This document shows positions 45,317-55,962 of a stretch of 64,000 bases of DNA, piece after piece. Source of the stretch: Thelonectria olida (Eukaryota > Ascomycota > Sordariomycetes > Hypocreales > Nectriaceae). Numbering within the stretch: the first letter of the stretch is position 1; each line of letters opens with the position of its first letter. The stretch spans positions 124,001 to 188,000 of the forward strand of contig JAGPYM010000040.1 in assembly GCA_020736575.1 (NCBI GenBank). The letters run 5' to 3'. A program made the translations under genes and the position numbers. The notes beneath the pieces are model-generated. The model was not told the origin of the DNA. It made no database searches and was given only the letters and a program-made list of their open reading frames with translations.

Positions 45317-45620
45317 TGCTCAGAGTTCGACGGGCTTATCAGTCATGGAGTTCGGGTGGGTCGTGTCAATGGTAGGGAGCGTGCTAAACCACACATTGAC
45401 ACTTATCATTTTTTCTTAAAAATGGTCACAGTTGGATGGCCATATGAGTCATGGAGTACTAGTGGGGTCTATTGATCGTAAGGAACGCACTAAACTACAA
45501 ATTAACAGTGCTCTTTGGTTCTTGCGGATGGTCCAGGTCGGACGGCCAGGTCCGATATGGCGGAGCTCTGGTGGGTCTTGTCTACTGTAGGGAGCGTGCT
45601 GGAGCACACAGAATTCTTAG
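45317..45620. repeat. Three diverged ~110-bp tandem repeats in a divergent promoter
   Basis: Units begin near 45317, 45429 and 45538. Shared pieces are agttcgacgggc/agttggatggcc/ggtcggacggcc, then gtcatggagt..ggtggg and gtagggagcgtgctaaa-type sequence. They lie between the starts of the MFS (45233, minus) and GNAT (45761, plus) genes, so may hold repeated regulatory sites. Confidence 0.65.
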
Positions 45621-45760
45621 TGCCGAATTATCTCCATTTTTCTGATTTCTTCGACAGTAATATAAGTAACCCTTAAGGCCTTCAGAAAAACAAGCACACC
45701 ACCTTCTTTCAGACCATACTTGGAGCACATCAAATCACAATACAAAAAGAAACTGTCCTC

Positions 45761-46417
45761 ATGTCGTACTCCTTTGTTCGTATTGACCCGTTCGCTGCGG
45801 ACCTTTCGTCCGCTGCTGCGAAATACAAAGCTTTACGACTTGAAGCTCTACGACAATCACCCACCGCCTTCTCGTCAACCTTGGAGGCAGAATCGCAATT
45901 CTCCGACGATGTTTGGGTATCTCGCCTTTGTGACCCGGAGAAAGAGACTTTCATCTGCGTCTTTGAGGAAGAGACAACTACAGAATGGGTGGCGCAAGTA
46001 ACTCTACGCGGTCCCCTTTCGGCAGAACAATTCAGACTACCCTCAGAGTCTGGCCAACCTGTTCCAGACGACGACCGGGTGGAAGAGAAATGGCAAATGA
46101 TGAGTCTTTATTCGTTGCCCAACCACAGGGGGAAAGGGCTAGCAGTACAGCTCTGCAAGGAAGCATTCCAGTTCTTGGTGCGTCGAGAGGAAACCAAGAC
46201 GCCTTTTGTTCGAGTTCGCATCATGGTTAAGTTCGGGAATACGAGCACGGCTCGGCTGTATAAAGGACTAGGATTTGAGGACTCCGGAACTTGCACTCTA
46301 GAGGAAGCTTTGAGAGCAAATGGCGAGGGCTATCTGGTACCCAAAGGGATGTTGGAAGAGAAATACACTGGGCGATCAGGGATGATTATGGCATTGCGGC
46401 TAGATAAAGAAACATAG
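45761..46417 (+). CDS. GNAT-family N-acetyltransferase
   Basis: A single-exon protein of 218 residues. Motif A of the GNAT fold is clear: MMSLYSLPNHRGKGLAVQLC (about 113-132), with the R/Q-x-x-G-x-G/A acetyl-CoA loop as RGKGLA. Motif B follows (NTSTARLYKGLGFEDSG, about 165-181). The N-terminal part (YKALRLEALRQSPTAFSSTL) is the usual start of fungal GNATs. The enzyme transfers an acetyl group from acetyl-CoA to an amine; the substrate is unknown. A TATA-like taatataag lies about 100 bp upstream. Divergent from the MFS gene. Confidence 0.9.
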   Translation: MSYSFVRIDPFAADLSSAAAKYKALRLEALRQSPTAFSSTLEAESQFSDDVWVSRLCDPEKETFICVFEEETTTEWVAQVTLRGPLSAEQFRLPSESGQPVPDDDRVEEKWQMMSLYSLPNHRGKGLAVQLCKEAFQFLVRREETKTPFVRVRIMVKFGNTSTARLYKGLGFEDSGTCTLEEALRANGEGYLVPKGMLEEKYTGRSGMIMALRLDKET

Positions 46418-47012
46418 ATAAAGAAACCTTATTTCCCTTATTATGAGTCTGGGTTGCGGTAGCAGATGGTGGATCAAGGCGATCAAGTTGTATTTATAAC
46501 TGAGTAGAGGCTATTCGTATCTAGAGGTTCTGTAGGGTACTTTTATATAATGTGCAACTTAATTACATATATCTACCTTTTACATTAACATTACCGCGCG
46601 CAATCTTTGGCTTCAGCATAGTTGATTGCATCTGTCAACTTCAACCACTCCGATCTTATCTACCCAGTAAGTTGGAGCTAGACCGCCACAAGTTGCTACC
46701 CGTGCAGTGTTGGATTAACCATCCATGAGCTATCCGTCATTCCTATATCTAACTAGAATCTTACATCTGTCTCTATGGCCACTTCGTTCAAGCCCGCTAC
46801 GTCTGTCATTTCGATGAAATTCTCACGTTTTCTTTCACTACCATCCGTTGGCATATTTGCGTTGAGGAAGCCCATCTGAGAGTATCTAGCCAATGTACCT
46901 TTGGACAGTATTGTGTTGCTGAATAAAGTGAATTAAAGAAAGCTAACCCTAATATATAATAACTAGCCCTCCTAAAACCTTTGCCTATAGAAAACCTTTC
47001 AAGTAAAGCGAA
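46418..47012. other. Intergenic, 3' ends of convergent genes
   Basis: Between the GNAT stop and the GH20 stop. A/T-rich, with no ORF or repeat I can support; it should hold both terminators. Confidence 0.4.
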
Positions 47013-48532
47013 TTATTTCAAGTCAGCTGTAAACTTGGCCTGCTTCGCAATACGAGCTTCCATGGTTTTTGGTTTTCCAAGAGCATCCGGACGAGCGTCC
47101 CATGGTCGCGGACCACCAAGTGGCCGATAGTTGACCCCGAGCGCATCCAGACGCGCTACATGAATCTTCAGCCGGGCATTGAAGTTCTCAACCGAGCTGT
47201 CATCGGGCGGTTTTCCCCATGCCACTTCAGCGAAGGCACATAGCCTCGGATAAGCCATATAGTCTACCCTCCGGGCACTTTCCATGTGCTCCGTCCAGAC
47301 GTTCGCCTGAGCTCCGATGACTTTTATCTTCTCGTCTTCTGTCAGTCCCACTGGAACTGGTTCAAAGGCGTACACATCATCTACCGTGAGCACTGTGCCA
47401 ACCGGCGTAGGTTCGTTTTCTTCCTCCGACTGACGGAAGTCCAGATACGCCGCAACGTCTGGGCATGCGACGACTTCAAATCCGCGCTGGGCCGCAATCT
47501 TGGTCGGCTCGATCCCCCGCCAGGCAGCTATCAGTACGTCGGCAGGGGTTCGCTCTCCGCCAGCTAGGATCTCATCCCATCCATAGACGCGGCGGCCAAG
47601 AGATCGCAGATGATCTGCCATTTTCCCTATGAACCATCCATGCAGGGAACTCTCGTCAGGCAAATCCAGGTGCCCCATCTGGGCTTGCACGTCTGGACTC
47701 GCCTTCCACTCGTCATGGGGACATTCGTCCCCTCCGATGCCGATGTACTGGCCCGGAAAAATGTCATGGGCAGCATCGAGAACGTCTCTGCAAAAGTCCA
47801 ATGTCTTATCCGACATATTCAGCACGTGAGTAGAGATGCCCCATGCCTCCATCACCTCTACCCTTGTCCCATTGCCAAGCTCCGGATACGCGGCGATGGC
47901 TGCTTGCATGTGTCCGGGCATATCGATCTCTGGCACCCCTGTGATGTGCCTCTTTGTTGCAAAAGCTACAACCTGCTGCAGGTCCGCCTTGGAGTAGAAC
48001 CCGCCGTGTGGTCGTTCTTCGTATTTGTCGTGCTTAACCGCGCCGAGCATCGTTCTTTTCCTCCAGCAGGCCACCTCCGTCAGGCGCGGCCACTTGTCGA
48101 CAGGCAGTCGCCAACCTTGGTCGTCGGTCAGATGCAAATGTAGCATGTTGAGCTTGTGAAAGGCCGCAAGGTCGATAAAGCGTAGTAGATCAGGCAGTGG
48201 CATGAAATGGCGCGCTACATCTAGCATGACGCCTCGCCAGCCGAAACGCGGGGCGTCGCTGATGCGTTGGACGAGCACTTGCCACGGGCCTTCGGAGACG
48301 CCACCGCTGTGGCGGAGGAATGTCGGCGGTAGGAGTTGCTTGAATGTCTGCATGCCGTAGAAAATCCCCTCTAAAGAGCCGCCCGTTACACGCACGACGC
48401 CGTCCCCTGAGCTGCCTAAGTCGAGAATGTAGCCCTCCCGGGGCAACGACGCATCGATGAAGCTGGCAGGCTCTGGCTCAGTTACTCGAACAACTCCATC
48501 CCTTTGATAACAGATTTGGGTTGAGGAATCAT
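47013..48532 (-). pseudogene. GH20 beta-N-acetylhexosaminidase, N-terminal part damaged
   Basis: Hydrolyses terminal N-acetylhexosamine from chitin oligomers or glycans. The catalytic TIM barrel is complete from about 48446: FGWRGVMLDVARHFMPLPDL, HLHLTDDQGWRLPVDKWPRL, the catalytic Asp-Glu pair in GGDECPHDEW (near 47735), WDEILAGG and ANVWTEHM. An ATG at 48532 starts MIPQPKSVIKGMELFE, the normal N-terminus of this family, but a stop follows. The barrel frame is different and lacks about 60-80 residues of the usual N-terminal alpha/beta domain. A deletion or frameshift near 48480 is likely. No signal peptide or intron. The single-exon form and close match in style to bacterial GH20 enzymes suggest possible horizontal origin (inference). 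A shortened protein from an unseen start is possible. Confidence 0.75.
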
Positions 48533-48698
48533 CTTGGTAGATTTCGTTGTGAATAATCGTGTAATAGGGCGTAATATAGTTAGTGTGTGTAGAAATATAG
48601 ATCTCAAGGGAACAGATCGGTGAATTATAACAATTGTGGGCAGATGAAAGTTTTATGTTATGAGGGGAAGGATGCCTGTGAACATTTATATTTCCTTA

Positions 48699-50388
48699 AC
48701 GTAGTTACATGATAAGCTTGCGTGACAAACAAGCTTGCGTGACAAAAATCTCAACCTTTAAGATAGAAATCGCCATAAAAACACAACAAATCATTTGATC
48801 AATTGAAACTACTCACTATACTCTTCCCCAGATGTCTCAATCACTACCTGACATGTTCTTGAATTATGACCAGTCTTACCACATATACCACAGTGCCGAA
48901 CCCCCGGTCGCACTGACCTTCCTTGACCACCACTTTTCGACGATTCAGCTACTACCTGTGCATTAACATCCATCTGATCAATTGCTTGCCTTCCTTCCTC
49001 TACTGTCATTACCCCTCTTTTCTGTAGGCGGGTCCTTTTTGCCCTACGGCGGCGGCTTAGTATCTCATTCGCCTGTCGAAGGTCTTGGACCTCAGCCCTC
49101 AATAAGGCATTCTCATGTAAGACTGCCTTTGTGCCCTTAGAAAGAGACTTCAATGCTTCCAGAATTGACTCTGGGGAGCTACTTTGTTGCCTTCTGATTC
49201 GTCTCTCAAGGTATTCAGACTGAGATCTAGCCTCAAGTACCGTCTTTGGGGTCTTTGAAACCCAAAGGGTAGGGTGGCTAGCCTCCTCCTCAACCGGCGT
49301 TGGAGTCCGTAGCTGCACATCAAGCTTTGAGACTACACTTTCTGGGTCAAGAGGAACAAGCCCAGCTCCTTTAAAGGCTGCCTTGATATTCCTTTCTGTC
49401 ATAGTAGCCTGGAATGCAGCATAAAAGGCCGGAAAGAACTCAGTCTTCGAAACGTGGGTTATAGAGCATCTGATCAGATGCTCTATTTCTCGCCCATAAG
49501 CCTTCTTAAGCGGCCCAAAGCAGCCCACATCAAGGGGCTGAAGTAGATGAGACGAATGAGGCGGCATACAAAGCGTGATAATCTTATTTTCCTCACAATA
49601 TCTCTCAAAGTCGACGGAGTGGTGACTTTCATGCCCATCGAGGATTAGAAGACGATAGCGACTATTTGATCGCTTGGTCATACACCGGTCAAAGTGCTTC
49701 AGCCACTCGAGACCAGTCTCGTTATCTGTCCAACCATTTTGGGTCGTTGCAATAGCCCAATCGCCCGGGAGGTTGCATTCTTGGTACCAGTTGGCAAGGT
49801 GATATTGGCCTGAACCTATGATGAATGGCTGGATCGCTTGGCCATCTGCATTGATCGCCTGAATGACTGTAATCCATTCCCGGCTTCCAGGCTGTATTGA
49901 TTTCGGTCGTCCACGCCTTTCTGCACCTGTGACGACCATTCCGCTTGTAATCATGCCCATAAGAAAGCCAGTCTCATCAAAGTTCCAGATATCATCTGAT
50001 CGAATGCTGTACTTTGCGATTATGTTCCCTACGAGCCTAAACCAGTTGCGAATAATAGTTGGATCTTCGCATTTGGCTCTCTGATAGTCGTACTTGCGAA
50101 AAGAACGTGTCTTAAGCTCTGGGTGTCGCCGTACAAAGTTCGAAGCCCAGCGCTTGCCGACGGGTGGTGCGTTGCGGTCGGCGAGCAGTAGGTTGGCCAT
50201 TTCTTCAACACCACGCAGTCGGGGGGGAAACCCTCGTGAATCTAGGTCGAGAATGAATTGAATAATGATCTGTTCCTCTAGATCAGATAGTCGACGCGAT
50301 TGGGGAATCCAATCGCGTCGGGATTGAATGCCCTGCTGCCGGCGCCATAGCATCATACGACCAACTTTATAGATCTCTATTATGCAGC
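48699..50388 (-). mobile_element. Fot1/pogo element C, one end lost at the hAT junction
   Basis: The left end is intact: TA at 48697-48698, then acgtagttacatgataagct and a doubled agcttgcgtgacaaa motif. The transposase frame (stop at 48809) is open through D/D/D motifs (NFDETGF, LILDGHESHH, QPLDVGCFGPLKK) to the C-terminal zinc knuckle (CGICGKTGHNSRTC). Similarity to element B stops near 50388, where about the first 28 codons and the right terminus are replaced by hAT copy 2. The catalytic core has no stop, but without its start and second terminus the element cannot move itself. Confidence 0.85.
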
Positions 50389-50448
50389 AGCACGAACCCG
50401 ATAACATACCATTTACCATTTGACCAACAAGGTAACTGACGTCCCAGA

Positions 50449-52938
50449 ATGGCCGCACAAACAATCACCCGCTTCTTCTCTCGCTCTTCTAATAGATCTT
50501 CTGAGTCGGACAATGTTGTTCTCGCTCCAGAACCGATCAACATTAGTCGCGATCCGGATGCCCTGGTCCAGCCAGATGAGTTCAAGCTTCAGGGCGAGCA
50601 ATACACTCGCTGTTCTGTGCTCGCAAGAGGCCCTAGATCCACAAAGAAGCGCACGTCGGTGATCTGGCTCTACGGTGAGGATCTACAGTCAAAGAGAGAT
50701 CGGAAACGAGTATGGTACTGCTATCTCTGCGAGAAACAGCGTCGTCAATAAGAGCTTCCAGCAGTCTCAAATGGCAATTCTACGGCACTTGATCATCTCC
50801 ACTTGAAACATCATATTGACAAGACTACTGGAGAACTCAAGTCCTTTCGAGGAGACTCGGTGGGCTCAAGCCAGCCCTCGATGTCCGATTACCAGGACAT
50901 GAAATCGATTATCTTCTCTCGCCGCTTAGATCGGTTTAAGGAACTCCTAGTCCGCTGGCTAGTCTGTTGCCGTATCGCCTTCTTCCAGATCGAGAACGAC
51001 TACTTTCGCGACCTCCTCCTCTATCTATTCCCACCCTTAGCTGACCTCCTCCAAAGGCAGCATCAACCATTCGCCAGTGGGTGATGAATATGTTCGAGGT
51101 TAGGAAGGAGAGTTTGCGGCAGGATATGCTAGACAGTCGGAGTTGCATTTCGCTCTCCTTCGATCTGTGGACGTCGCCGAACTACCTCGCCGTGCTTGGA
51201 GTAGCAGCACATTTCATCGACAAATCTGGGCTGCGTCGAACTGCTGTCTTTGCGCTACGCGAAGTGGAAAGGGAACACTCAGGGGAAAACATCGCCGATG
51301 TCCTCTTGCAGGTCATCAAAGATTACAGGATTACGGACTGAGTTGGCTATTTTATGTCGAACAACGCATCGGCCAACGATGTGTGTGTTGACTCCGTACT
51401 GCGCGCCGTCTACCCAAGTATGTCAGATAAGCAACGAAGACGCAGACGCCTCCGATGCTTCGGGCACATTGTGAATCTCTGCGTGCAGGCTTTCCTTACT
51501 GGAAAGGATGCCGAAAAGGTCTGCAAAGATCTAGACGCTGCGTACAGGGAGGATGATATGAAGCGAATCCGGGAGCTCTGGCAGAAGCGCGGCGCCATCG
51601 GAAGGCTTCACAATATCATCAAATACATCCGAGCCAGTCCTCAGCGCCATCAGTTTTTCAGATCAATTATCTGCGGGGGAGAACTATCTGAGTTTGATGG
51701 CTTAGAGGTGAGTTTGCGCCCTCCATGAACTCACAGTCAGGACTAACAGTTAGACTAGCTTATCCAAAGCCAGCAGACACGCTGGAATTCATACTTCACC
51801 TCAATCGGTAGAGCTCTTAACGTCAAGGAGCGAATTCAAGTCTTCTGTGACCAGCATCAGGCTGGCCAGAGCCAGAAAAGCCTCACCGAAGACCGCCTGT
51901 CTGAGCAGCAGTGGGACGAGCTTGCATACCTTCATGACCAGCTGGAGACATTCTATGACGGAACCCTCTCTACGGAAGGCAGGCTTTCAACACTAGCAGA
52001 TCACTTTCAGACACTTTACTGGCTGCTAAATGAGATCCAGCAGGCCAAGATTAAATTCGAAGAACTCCACAAGGCGGCTGTTCGAAGGAACACCAGTCGA
52101 GGAGCTGTTGCTGCTGAAGCGGATGACTTCGCATTTCTTGACGCTTCGGCGGAAGCTTCCTGGCGTAAGGCGGAGGAATACTTCAGAAAAGCGGATGAGA
52201 TACCAGCATATTATGCCGCCATTGCGCTGAATCCGACTCTCAAAAACCAGTGGTACGTCGAGACTTGGACACGAAGGAAAGCAGTCATGGATCCCGAGCG
52301 TTACTAAGCTTGTTAGGGGGCTCTGGCTAGAAGAGTATCGGGGAAGATATTCTACAAAGCATGCTTCAGTTTTCGCTTCGTTCTGCCCAACTTTACTTGT
52401 TCCGGTTAGAAAGGACAAGGCCTTTTTGGCGGTCAAGAGCCATAAACGACTGAAGCTTCGTCACGAGGCTCTGGCAACCGACCCTCTCGCCGTCGACTTG
52501 CTCGATCAATTCCTTGAAACAGATGTTATCCCGCTTGGTGAGGACGAAACCTTTGACGATATCCGTTATTGCAACGATCGCTACCATACACAGCCAGATC
52601 TAGCACGTATGGCTCTGGATGTTCTGGCCGTTCCATCAATGCCAGACGAGTGCGAGCGGCTATTCAGCAGCGCCAAGATACTGCTTTCCGACCGGCGGTC
52701 GAGGCTTAAGATAGATATCATTGAAGCCAGCGAGTGCCTCCGATCCTGGTTCGGCCCACCTGCACGGAATACTTTTGAGGATATCAACATCGGGAGACTA
52801 GAAGGGGAGTCTGATCTGCAGGGGACTCGGCAGGACGGGGAGGGATCTGAAATTAGAATGGGCAATGAGGACCTTCAGACCGTCGATCAAGATGGTTTTC
52901 TGGATGAGGACAATACCACTCAGGAGGGCCTGCGGTAA
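50449..52938 (+). pseudogene. hAT transposase, copy 2
   Basis: A fuller relative of copy 1. It starts MAAQTITRFFSRSSN, then a BED finger (CYLCEKQRRQ*ELPAVSN), hAT core and dimerisation domain (LDVLAVPSMPDECERLFSS near 52615-52675), then an acidic tail to a stop at 52936. Lesions: CAA to TAA near 50748, a one-base loss near 51060 (copy 1 has the extra base), CGA to TGA near 51340, and a frame break near 52270. Intron 1 is shared with copy 1 (gtgagt...ctag, about 51709-51758). A second probable intron uses a GC donor (aaagcatgc near 52356) with a taac branch and ttag acceptor near 52410. The lesions differ from those of copy 1, so the two decayed independently. Confidence 0.85.
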
Positions 52939-53099
52939 CCAGTGTAATTGATGTCAAATACATACCGCAACAGCATTTGAACAAGTATCGATTCCGCAGT
53001 AAATCTCGCGGCGACTCTTTTCGCAAAATGCGGAATACTCCTAATCCATTTGGAGAATTGGATTTGCATTGGCGCTCCTGGAGCCCCCCAGCCCTGTGC

Positions 53100-53144
53100 A
53101 TTGGACTGGACTGGATCCGACCTCGAAATCCAGTCCAGTCCAAT
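53100..53144. repeat. 17-bp perfect inverted repeat (hairpin)
   Basis: attggactggactggat (53100-53116) and its exact inverse (53128-53144) with an 11-base loop. It lies downstream of hAT copy 2 and resembles the ggactgg/ccagtcc motifs of foldback repeat D. It is possibly a subterminal hAT sequence. Confidence 0.7.
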
Positions 53145-53283
53145 CCAACAAGATCACTGTCTGGAAGAGCGTTGAAAGAGACAGCAAGAAGCAGCAAGCC
53201 TTGCATTCGACTGCTGGCTCGGTAGATCAGTGTATTGTCGTCAAACCGTAGCCGATTATACTTCCAGTTGTCAAATGAGGACA

Positions 53284-53374
53284 TAGTAACTTCAGACTGT
53301 GCTTGTAAGTTTGCAGCGCGTGTTGCATGGGCCAATGGGACGCTGGACAGTTTGTGGGTGGCGCGCCCGGGCGC
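53284..53374. repeat. 91-bp block A, copy 2
   Basis: Identical to 22007-22097. It abuts the Tc1-like coding fragment at 53387-53520. Confidence 0.7.
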
Positions 53375-53386
53375 CCATGTATTGGC

Positions 53387-53520
53387 CGCCCCCGTGACCG
53401 CTATCGTTGTCTTCTTCTAGCACAAAGCTTCTGCCTTCGTCAAGCCACTTCTTCACATAGGGCTCCAAGACCTCTTCAATATAGACCTTTTGAGCCATTT
53501 TGCGGTTGCTATTTTGTTGC
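53387..53520 (-). pseudogene. Tc1-like transposase fragment
   Basis: Encodes MAQKVYIEEVLEPYVKKW followed by LEEDNDSGHG, the second-Asp region of DDE_3 transposases. Nothing of the rest of the gene remains. It is cut off by block A on one side and a hairpin on the other. It is not the family of the complete element at 53751-55249, whose equivalent motif reads VQEDKAPAYSHH. Confidence 0.65.
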
Positions 53521-53523
53521 CGC

Positions 53524-53588
53524 AGGAAGGTTGTTGTGTGGGGACCTTTTTGGTGTGCCGTGTTTCCGCCCCACACAACAACCTTCCT
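53524..53588. repeat. 20-bp perfect inverted repeat with 25-base loop
   Basis: aggaaggttgttgtgtgggg (53524-53543) pairs exactly with 53569-53588. It may be two abutting termini of a DNA transposon or a foldback remnant. Confidence 0.8.
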
Positions 53589-53750
53589 AATGATTAGAGC
53601 TAGCACTGACCTTCTAGCAGTTGAGACAATGGCAGACGGCCTTGACTGCAGAATCGACTATTTCAGCAGTCAGTCGCTATTCCTATCAAGCGTACATGCC
53701 GCTTGTATGAGGTTCGACGCTAGAGATCTCATGCTACTGGTATGGAGGAA

Positions 53751-55249
53751 GAGCTCAAAAGTCCTTGCTAACGCTAAAAAATAACACTAGCCTAATAAGG
53801 AATAGTATTACCCCTCCTGAATTGTATGAGCAAATTCCCAGATCAATTCTTTTAATTTTCCCCTCGAGCAAAATGCCGTTCGATATTGCAACCCGGACGG
53901 TTGTGCTGACTTTGAAAGCCCCTGCCGGGGCAGGCAAGTCTTCTGCTGAGGTCCAGGCTATGACTGGAATCCATATACGGTCTATTAATGATATCTATCG
54001 CCGTGCCATCCAACGAGGCTTCCAGCCGGAAGAAAGCCCCCTTCGTATTTATGATGAATTCGTCCAAGATGCCTCTCGCTCCGGCCGGCCTAGGAAGGAC
54101 ACACCGGAAGCCCAGGAGCTTGTGATCTCGAAGGTTCGCCGCGATCGATACGGAAGGGAAAAATCAGCTGCTGATATCGCCGGGGAGGTTAGCAAGGAAG
54201 GGCTTGAGATCTCAAAGGCTACAGTCCAGCGGATTCTTCGGGCAGCTGGCTTCCGTAAGACCAAGCCAACAAGAAAGCCCGGACTGACGAAGAAGATGAG
54301 GGACGAACGCCTTGCTTGGTGTAAGGCTCATGAGGACTGGACTCTTGAGGATTGGAAGGATGTAATTTGGTCTGATGAGACTTCTATTATCTTGCTCCAT
54401 CGCCGCGGCAGCTATCGGATCTGGAGGCGTGCCGACGAACGCTTCCTCCGTAGCTGTATTCGCGAGAGATGGAAGGGAGCTAGCGAATTTATGTTCTGGG
54501 GCGCCTTTTCTTACGATAAGAAAGGCCCTTACTATTGCTGGGCACCAGAGACTGCAGTAGAACGGAAGGCTGCTGAGAAAATGATAGAGAAGTTGAATGA
54601 AGAGCTTGAGCCGGAGAAGCAGCTCGAATGGGAGCTTTCAAATGGAATACGACGACTGGGGCTACGGAACCTGCCCGGAAAGCAGCCTCAGTGGAAGTGG
54701 CAGAAATCAACAGGCAAGCTCTCCCGAGGGAAGGGCAAAGGGATTGACTGGTGGCGATACCAACACATGATCTTAACCCCCTTATTGCTGCCTTTTGCGA
54801 AGGAATGCAAAAAGAAGCGGCCGAAGACAATCGTTCAAGAGGATAAGGCTCCGGCATATAGCCATCATTTCCAACAACAGGTCTATAATCTTCATCAGGT
54901 CCGTCGGATGCTTTGGTGTGGTAATTCCCCGGATCTTAATATGATCGAGCCGGCCTGGGGTTATTTGAAGAGAGAGACTACGAAAAAGGGGGCCCCAAAG
55001 ACCCGGCAAGAGGCTATTCAAGCCTGGCAAGCAGCTTGGAAAGAGCTTCCGCAAGAGAAAATCCAGGCTTAAATAGAACGAATTCCTAAACATATCCAAA
55101 AGGTTATAGAGCTAAAAGGAGGAAATGAATACCAAGAGGGAAGGGCAAAAAGGGTCGGAAATAGGGGAGTCGGAAATAGCATGTAAAATATTAACTATTT
55201 TCCTTTTCGGCTAGTGTTATTTTTAGCGTTGGCAAGGACTTTTGAGCTC
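53751..55249 (+). mobile_element. Tc1/mariner-type element, complete, about 1.5 kb
   Basis: Inverted repeats of about 42 bp (53751-53792, starting gagctcaaaagtccttgc; 55209-55249) with two differences. The transposase between them is intact. The outermost bases on both sides are gagctc and no flanking TA duplication is evident, unusual for this superfamily. The outer gagctc might be part of the target rather than the element. Confidence 0.85.
53873..55072 (+). CDS. Tc1-like DDE_3 transposase
   Basis: Starting at the ATG at 53873 (MPFDIATRT) the protein has 399 residues; an upstream in-frame ATG at 53765 overlaps the terminal repeat and is less likely. There is an N-terminal helix-turn-helix (about 10-60), a second DNA-binding region (REKSAADIAGEVSKEGLEIS, about 95-115), then the catalytic domain. 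The catalytic residues are probably D168 (VIWSDETS), D324 (VQEDKAPAYS) and E359 (SPDLNMIEPAW), a DD34E arrangement. A basic insert lies between the first two acidic residues (about 250-295). No stop or frameshift. The protein looks functional. Confidence 0.9.
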   Translation: MPFDIATRTVVLTLKAPAGAGKSSAEVQAMTGIHIRSINDIYRRAIQRGFQPEESPLRIYDEFVQDASRSGRPRKDTPEAQELVISKVRRDRYGREKSAADIAGEVSKEGLEISKATVQRILRAAGFRKTKPTRKPGLTKKMRDERLAWCKAHEDWTLEDWKDVIWSDETSIILLHRRGSYRIWRRADERFLRSCIRERWKGASEFMFWGAFSYDKKGPYYCWAPETAVERKAAEKMIEKLNEELEPEKQLEWELSNGIRRLGLRNLPGKQPQWKWQKSTGKLSRGKGKGIDWWRYQHMILTPLLLPFAKECKKKRPKTIVQEDKAPAYSHHFQQQVYNLHQVRRMLWCGNSPDLNMIEPAWGYLKRETTKKGAPKTRQEAIQAWQAAWKELPQEKIQA

Positions 55250-55745
55250 GACATGACAGACATGGTGGCAAGGAGAGGTGTTTAGTTGGTCTCAAAAGAT
55301 AATTGGGGGTTAAAAGTAGTCGTGTTTTCAGCTTCGGGGTTGTCTGAGGATGTTGAGAATAGAAGGGATCTTAGATGTCCTGACTAATGGAACAAGGGTT
55401 TTTATATCCCAGCTTCGCCAGTGTTACAATACATCGGCAAGATACTATTCGTAGAGATTAGGACCAAACTTTAATAATCATGGCTTCCTTTTGATTTGGC
55501 AATGACTTCATAGCCGAGCGGTCCGACTGAAAACTGTCAGAGCAATTAGTCATGTGTAAATACTTTTAAAGAGTTTCGACATTCGGATTAGGAACGCGGC
55601 ACAACCGTGTACTGTCAAAACCGAGCGGCGATAATCCGAAAGCGGCGCTTCACTCGAAGAATTTCGGATCTCGAACGCAATCTTCCCTGACCCCGCTAAA
55701 GCCAGCTAGCTCTTCGCTCATGCTTGCACGATGAGCTTTGACAGA

Positions 55746-55962
55746 TGTTGGAAGAATTAAGGTTCCCTCCTGGACTTCACGACCCTAATGTCATGACACA
55801 AACTCTAATGAAGTCCTAGACGGAGCCGACTTCGTAGGACTCGGGCTCGTATTGAAATATAAAATAGGACTTTCACGTTCATTAAAACAAATAATTACAA
55901 AAAATACAATAAGAACTACTTTTTCCAACTACACTCAGCACCCCCTGCGCAATCCAACAACA
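55746..55962. mobile_element. Solo LTR, 217 bp
   Basis: Begins TGTTGGAAGAAT and ends CCAACAACA, flanked by a perfect 5-bp duplication ACAGA (55741-55745 and 55963-55967). Its first 75 bp are repeated at 59427-59501. It belongs to a different family from the two LTRs in the helicase gene. Confidence 0.8.
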
